A program made the position numbers and the translations under genes. The notes under the pieces are model-generated. The model did not search any database. It saw only the letters and a list, made by a program, of their open reading frames with translations, and had not been told where the DNA came from. Shown here piece by piece: positions 61,851 through 64,000 of a stretch of DNA of 64,000 nucleotides. Positions within the stretch are counted from its first letter, which is position 1, and every line of letters starts with the position of its first letter. This stretch comes from Culturomica massiliensis. GTDB lineage: Bacteria; Bacteroidota; Bacteroidia; Bacteroidales; Marinifilaceae. Where the stretch lies: assembly GCF_900091655.1 (NCBI RefSeq), contig NZ_LT594621.1:3816639-3880638 (forward strand), given 5' to 3'.

Positions 61851-62270
61851 ATGAAGACAATAGAAGAAATAGAGCGGGAAATTACCGAGGAGTTTTCGGT
61901 TTATGAAGATTGGATGGACAAGTATGCTTATCTGATCGAAATCGGGACGGCAATGCCCGATATGGCTGAGCAGCATAAAACGGAAGATAATCTGATCAAA
62001 GGGTGTCAGTCGAGAGTATGGTTTCATGCGGAAATGAAAGATGGATTGCTTTACTTCACGGCGGATAGCGATGCGATTATCACCAAAGGGATTGCCGGAT
62101 TACTGATCCGGGTGTTTTCCGGACAAAAGCCGGAGGATATCGTAAAGGCCGATTTGCATTTTATCGATGAGATCGGGCTGACACAGCATTTGTCGCCGAC
62201 CCGTTCAAACGGACTTTTGTCCATGGTGAAGCAGATAAAGATGTACGGAATTGCTTTTTCCGCCGGATAA
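61851..62270 (+). CDS. sufE: Sulfur acceptor protein SufE
   Basis: A 139-residue SufE. The pattern EDWMDKYAYLIEIG, then HKTEDNLIKGCQSRVWFHAE with the sulfur-accepting Cys in KGCQS, and LSPTRSNGLLSMVKQIK is diagnostic. It stimulates SufS and carries the persulfide to SufBCD. ATG 61851 is used. A TTG at 61809 would overlap the -7 box. Confidence 0.96.
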   Translation: MKTIEEIEREITEEFSVYEDWMDKYAYLIEIGTAMPDMAEQHKTEDNLIKGCQSRVWFHAEMKDGLLYFTADSDAIITKGIAGLLIRVFSGQKPEDIVKADLHFIDEIGLTQHLSPTRSNGLLSMVKQIKMYGIAFSAG

Positions 62271-62311
62271 TGCAGAAATTATCGTATTAAAAATAGTATA
62301 AACCTGACTGT

Positions 62312-62626
62312 ATGGCAGCGAGCTTGATAAGAGATTTGATCATCGAGAAATTATGTACGGTCTATGATCCTGAAATTCCTGTTAATGTCTGGGATTTGGG
62401 CTTGATTTATAATATAGAGTTCCCCAAACCTTCGGAAGTGATTATCGAAATGACATTGACAGCCCCCGGTTGTCCTATTGCTGATGAGATCGTGCAACAA
62501 GTGCACGATGTTGTGATGGAAATCGAAGGCATTAACAGTGTTACCGTCAATTTGGTTTTTGAACCGGCGTGGGGACCGGATCGGATGAGTGAGGTGGCGA
62601 AGCTGGAATTGGGGTATGATATCTGA
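62312..62626 (+). CDS. MIP18-family Fe-S assembly protein (SufT-like)
   Basis: A 104-residue MIP18/DUF59 protein: VYDPEIPVNVWDLGLIYNI, the conserved LTAPGCPIAD with its Cys, and NLVFEPAWGPDRMSE. Members help mature Fe-S proteins. It closes the suf operon, 41 bp after sufE. SufA and SufU are absent from this cluster. Confidence 0.93.
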   Translation: MAASLIRDLIIEKLCTVYDPEIPVNVWDLGLIYNIEFPKPSEVIIEMTLTAPGCPIADEIVQQVHDVVMEIEGINSVTVNLVFEPAWGPDRMSEVAKLELGYDI

Positions 62627-62673
62627 TGGAAAGGCATAAAGCCGATAAACTTTTGTAACTTTATAAATTCATT

Positions 62674-62705
62674 TTTGTTTTTGTTGATATTTTAACATAG
62701 ATTTG
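62674..62705 (+). promoter_or_regulatory. Promoter for the DUF5723-like gene
   Basis: TTTG at 62674-62677 and TAGATTTG at 62698-62705 with a 20-bp spacer, close to the consensus. Confidence 0.65.
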
Positions 62706-62743
62706 CAAATTGAAAAGATGCGTTTGTAAATTTTAAGATATCT

Positions 62744-64000
62744 ATGAGAATAAAGATGAAGCGTTGTGTGCTTGTATTGCTTGCCGTCCTTTCTTTGGCA
62801 GAGGTTACAAAGGGGCAGGATGGTAACAATGTTACTTACTACTTATCGAATTTACCGCAAAGAGTCAGAATAAATCCTTCCTATCAGCCTGAATACAAAG
62901 TATGGATCGGATTGCCGGCATTGAGTGGTATATCGGTTAATTACATGAATTCCTCTTTCGGGATAGACGATCTGATACGAAAAGGTAAAAATGATTCCTT
63001 GTATGTAGATATCGACCGCATGTATAAATCGTTGCGGAAAAATAATATCGTCAGCTTATTCAATGAAAATTCCCTTTTAACTGTCGGAATCAGATTTAAA
63101 AGTTGGTATGCTACTTTGGATATTACGCAGAAAAACGATGTCGTATTTCGTACCAGCAAAGATATTTTTACTTTTTTGAAAAACGGAAATGCTCCTTATC
63201 TGGGAAAAAACTTTGATTTGGGTGGAATTGGGCTGAAAGCGAGTCTGTATGACGAGTTCGCTTTCGGTTTGTCGAAAAAGCTGAACAATAAATGGACTGT
63301 CGGCGGGCGGGCTAAATTTTTGCTGGGTATTGCCAATGTGGATATGAAAAAGTCCAAAATAAGCGTAAATACGAAAAGCGACGGAAGCAGTCTTTTGTTG
63401 CACTCGGAGCAGGATATATGCATATCGGCACCGGTTACGCTGGATTATAAATTGAAGGATGGGTTTGTAGAATGGGATGACCTGGATGCCGATGTCGATG
63501 ATTTTAATACTTCCATGGTATTGAATACGAAAAATCCGGGATTTGCTTTGGATTTGGGGGCGGAATATCAGTTTAATGAAAAAGTGAAATTCTATGCCAG
63601 TATTATAGATGCCGGTTTCATCCATTGGGGAGGGAAAGGTTACCGTTTTACCCAGAATACGACTTTCGACTGGACGGGAGCAGATGCTTCCAATAGCGGT
63701 AATTCCAACGATGAAAACTATGTTTCGATAGACGATGCTTTCGATGATATGATCGATAGCTTAAAAAATAATTTCCGTTTAAAAGAAGGAAACAGCGGAT
63801 ATACGACGATGTTGCATTCGAAAATGTATCTGGGTGCCACCTATGATGTACATAAGATGCTGACGGTCGGAGGACTTTTGCGGATGACGATGATGGATAA
63901 AACCTTTTATCCTTCTTTTACGGCTTCTGCCGATGCCCGTTTGTGCCGGAATGTGAGTGCTGCCGTTTCATATACGGTTATGCCGGGGAATTATGTAAAT
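62744..64000 (+). CDS. DUF5723-like outer-membrane beta-barrel protein, 3' partial
   Basis: The frame is open from ATG 62744 to the right edge (419 codons, no stop), so the end lies outside. A signal peptide (RCVLVLLAVLSLAEVTKGQD) precedes the mature part RVRINPSYQPEYKVWIGLPA, whose start is typical of DUF5723 proteins of Bacteroidetes. Alternating strands of barrel type follow (KFYASIIDAGFIHWGG, KMYLGATYDVHKMLTVGGLL). Likely an outer-membrane barrel of unknown function. It has its own promoter and is not part of the suf unit. Confidence 0.8.
   Translation, partial: MRIKMKRCVLVLLAVLSLAEVTKGQDGNNVTYYLSNLPQRVRINPSYQPEYKVWIGLPALSGISVNYMNSSFGIDDLIRKGKNDSLYVDIDRMYKSLRKNNIVSLFNENSLLTVGIRFKSWYATLDITQKNDVVFRTSKDIFTFLKNGNAPYLGKNFDLGGIGLKASLYDEFAFGLSKKLNNKWTVGGRAKFLLGIANVDMKKSKISVNTKSDGSSLLLHSEQDICISAPVTLDYKLKDGFVEWDDLDADVDDFNTSMVLNTKNPGFALDLGAEYQFNEKVKFYASIIDAGFIHWGGKGYRFTQNTTFDWTGADASNSGNSNDENYVSIDDAFDDMIDSLKNNFRLKEGNSGYTTMLHSKMYLGATYDVHKMLTVGGLLRMTMMDKTFYPSFTASADARLCRNVSAAVSYTVMPGNYVN

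Overview
This window is a stretch of a Bacteroidales chromosome, most likely from a gut member of the phylum. The evidence is SusC/SusD pairs with lipoprotein enzymes, fimbrillin/Mfa2-type lipoproteins, a small RRM RNA-binding protein, ECF sigma factors, and repeated promoter boxes of the Bacteroidetes type (TAnnTTTG, sometimes with TTTG about 19 bp upstream). I did not identify the species. No prophage, insertion sequence, CRISPR array or rRNA was seen. There is one tRNA.

Layout. 1-6 kb: cell-envelope and housekeeping genes (partial glycosyltransferase, ECF sigma factor, carboxypeptidase-regulatory-like secreted protein, OmpH/Skp-like protein, second glycosyltransferase, SRPBCC protein, Gfo/Idh/MocA oxidoreductase, S4 RNA-binding protein). 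6.2-9.9 kb: three lipoprotein genes of the fimbrillin/Mfa2 world; the middle one carries a C-terminal transglutaminase-like domain with an intact Cys-His-Asp triad. 10.1-11.5 kb: FadL/OmpP1-type porin. 11.9-32.0 kb: a large polysaccharide-utilisation-like locus with DUF5009 membrane acetyltransferase-like protein, DUF4434 protein, FAD-dependent oxidoreductase with an SLH-like tail, two GHL10 proteins, SusC, SusD, DUF5018 lipoprotein, two SGNH hydrolases, phosphodiester glycosidase, glycerophosphodiester phosphodiesterase and AGE epimerase. 32.0-33.5 kb: an ECF sigma factor with a putative membrane partner, divergent from a small membrane protein; both directions carry the same ECF-type promoter. 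33.6-34.7 kb: DNA polymerase IV.

34.8-51.2 kb: a complete alpha-mannan type locus. On the minus strand lie a ROK kinase, a class I mannose-6-phosphate isomerase and an MFS sugar transporter. Divergently on the plus strand lie SusC, SusD, a SusE-like lipoprotein, two GH76 endo-mannanase-like enzymes, a GH92 alpha-mannosidase and a GntR/UTRA regulator. The 348-bp divergent region has promoters on both strands around a palindromic candidate operator. 51.2-54.9 kb: tRNA-Phe, RRM protein, WG-repeat protein and an unknown secreted protein. 55-62.6 kb: conserved hypothetical gene, thiL, then the iron-sulfur operon sufB-sufC-sufD-sufS-sufE-MIP18. The window ends inside a DUF5723-like outer-membrane protein gene.

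How they may work together (inference). The mannan locus would cut alpha-1,6-mannan backbone and alpha-mannosyl side chains at the cell surface and in the periplasm, import the products, and feed mannose to phosphorylation and isomerisation. The neighbouring locus adds phosphodiester-cleaving enzymes, esterases and unassigned TIM-barrel proteins, which would suit a phosphodiester-decorated glycan such as fungal phosphomannan, a GPI glycan or a teichoic-acid-like polymer. A 38-bp intergenic repeat core occurs seven times in the window, always beside these accessory genes.
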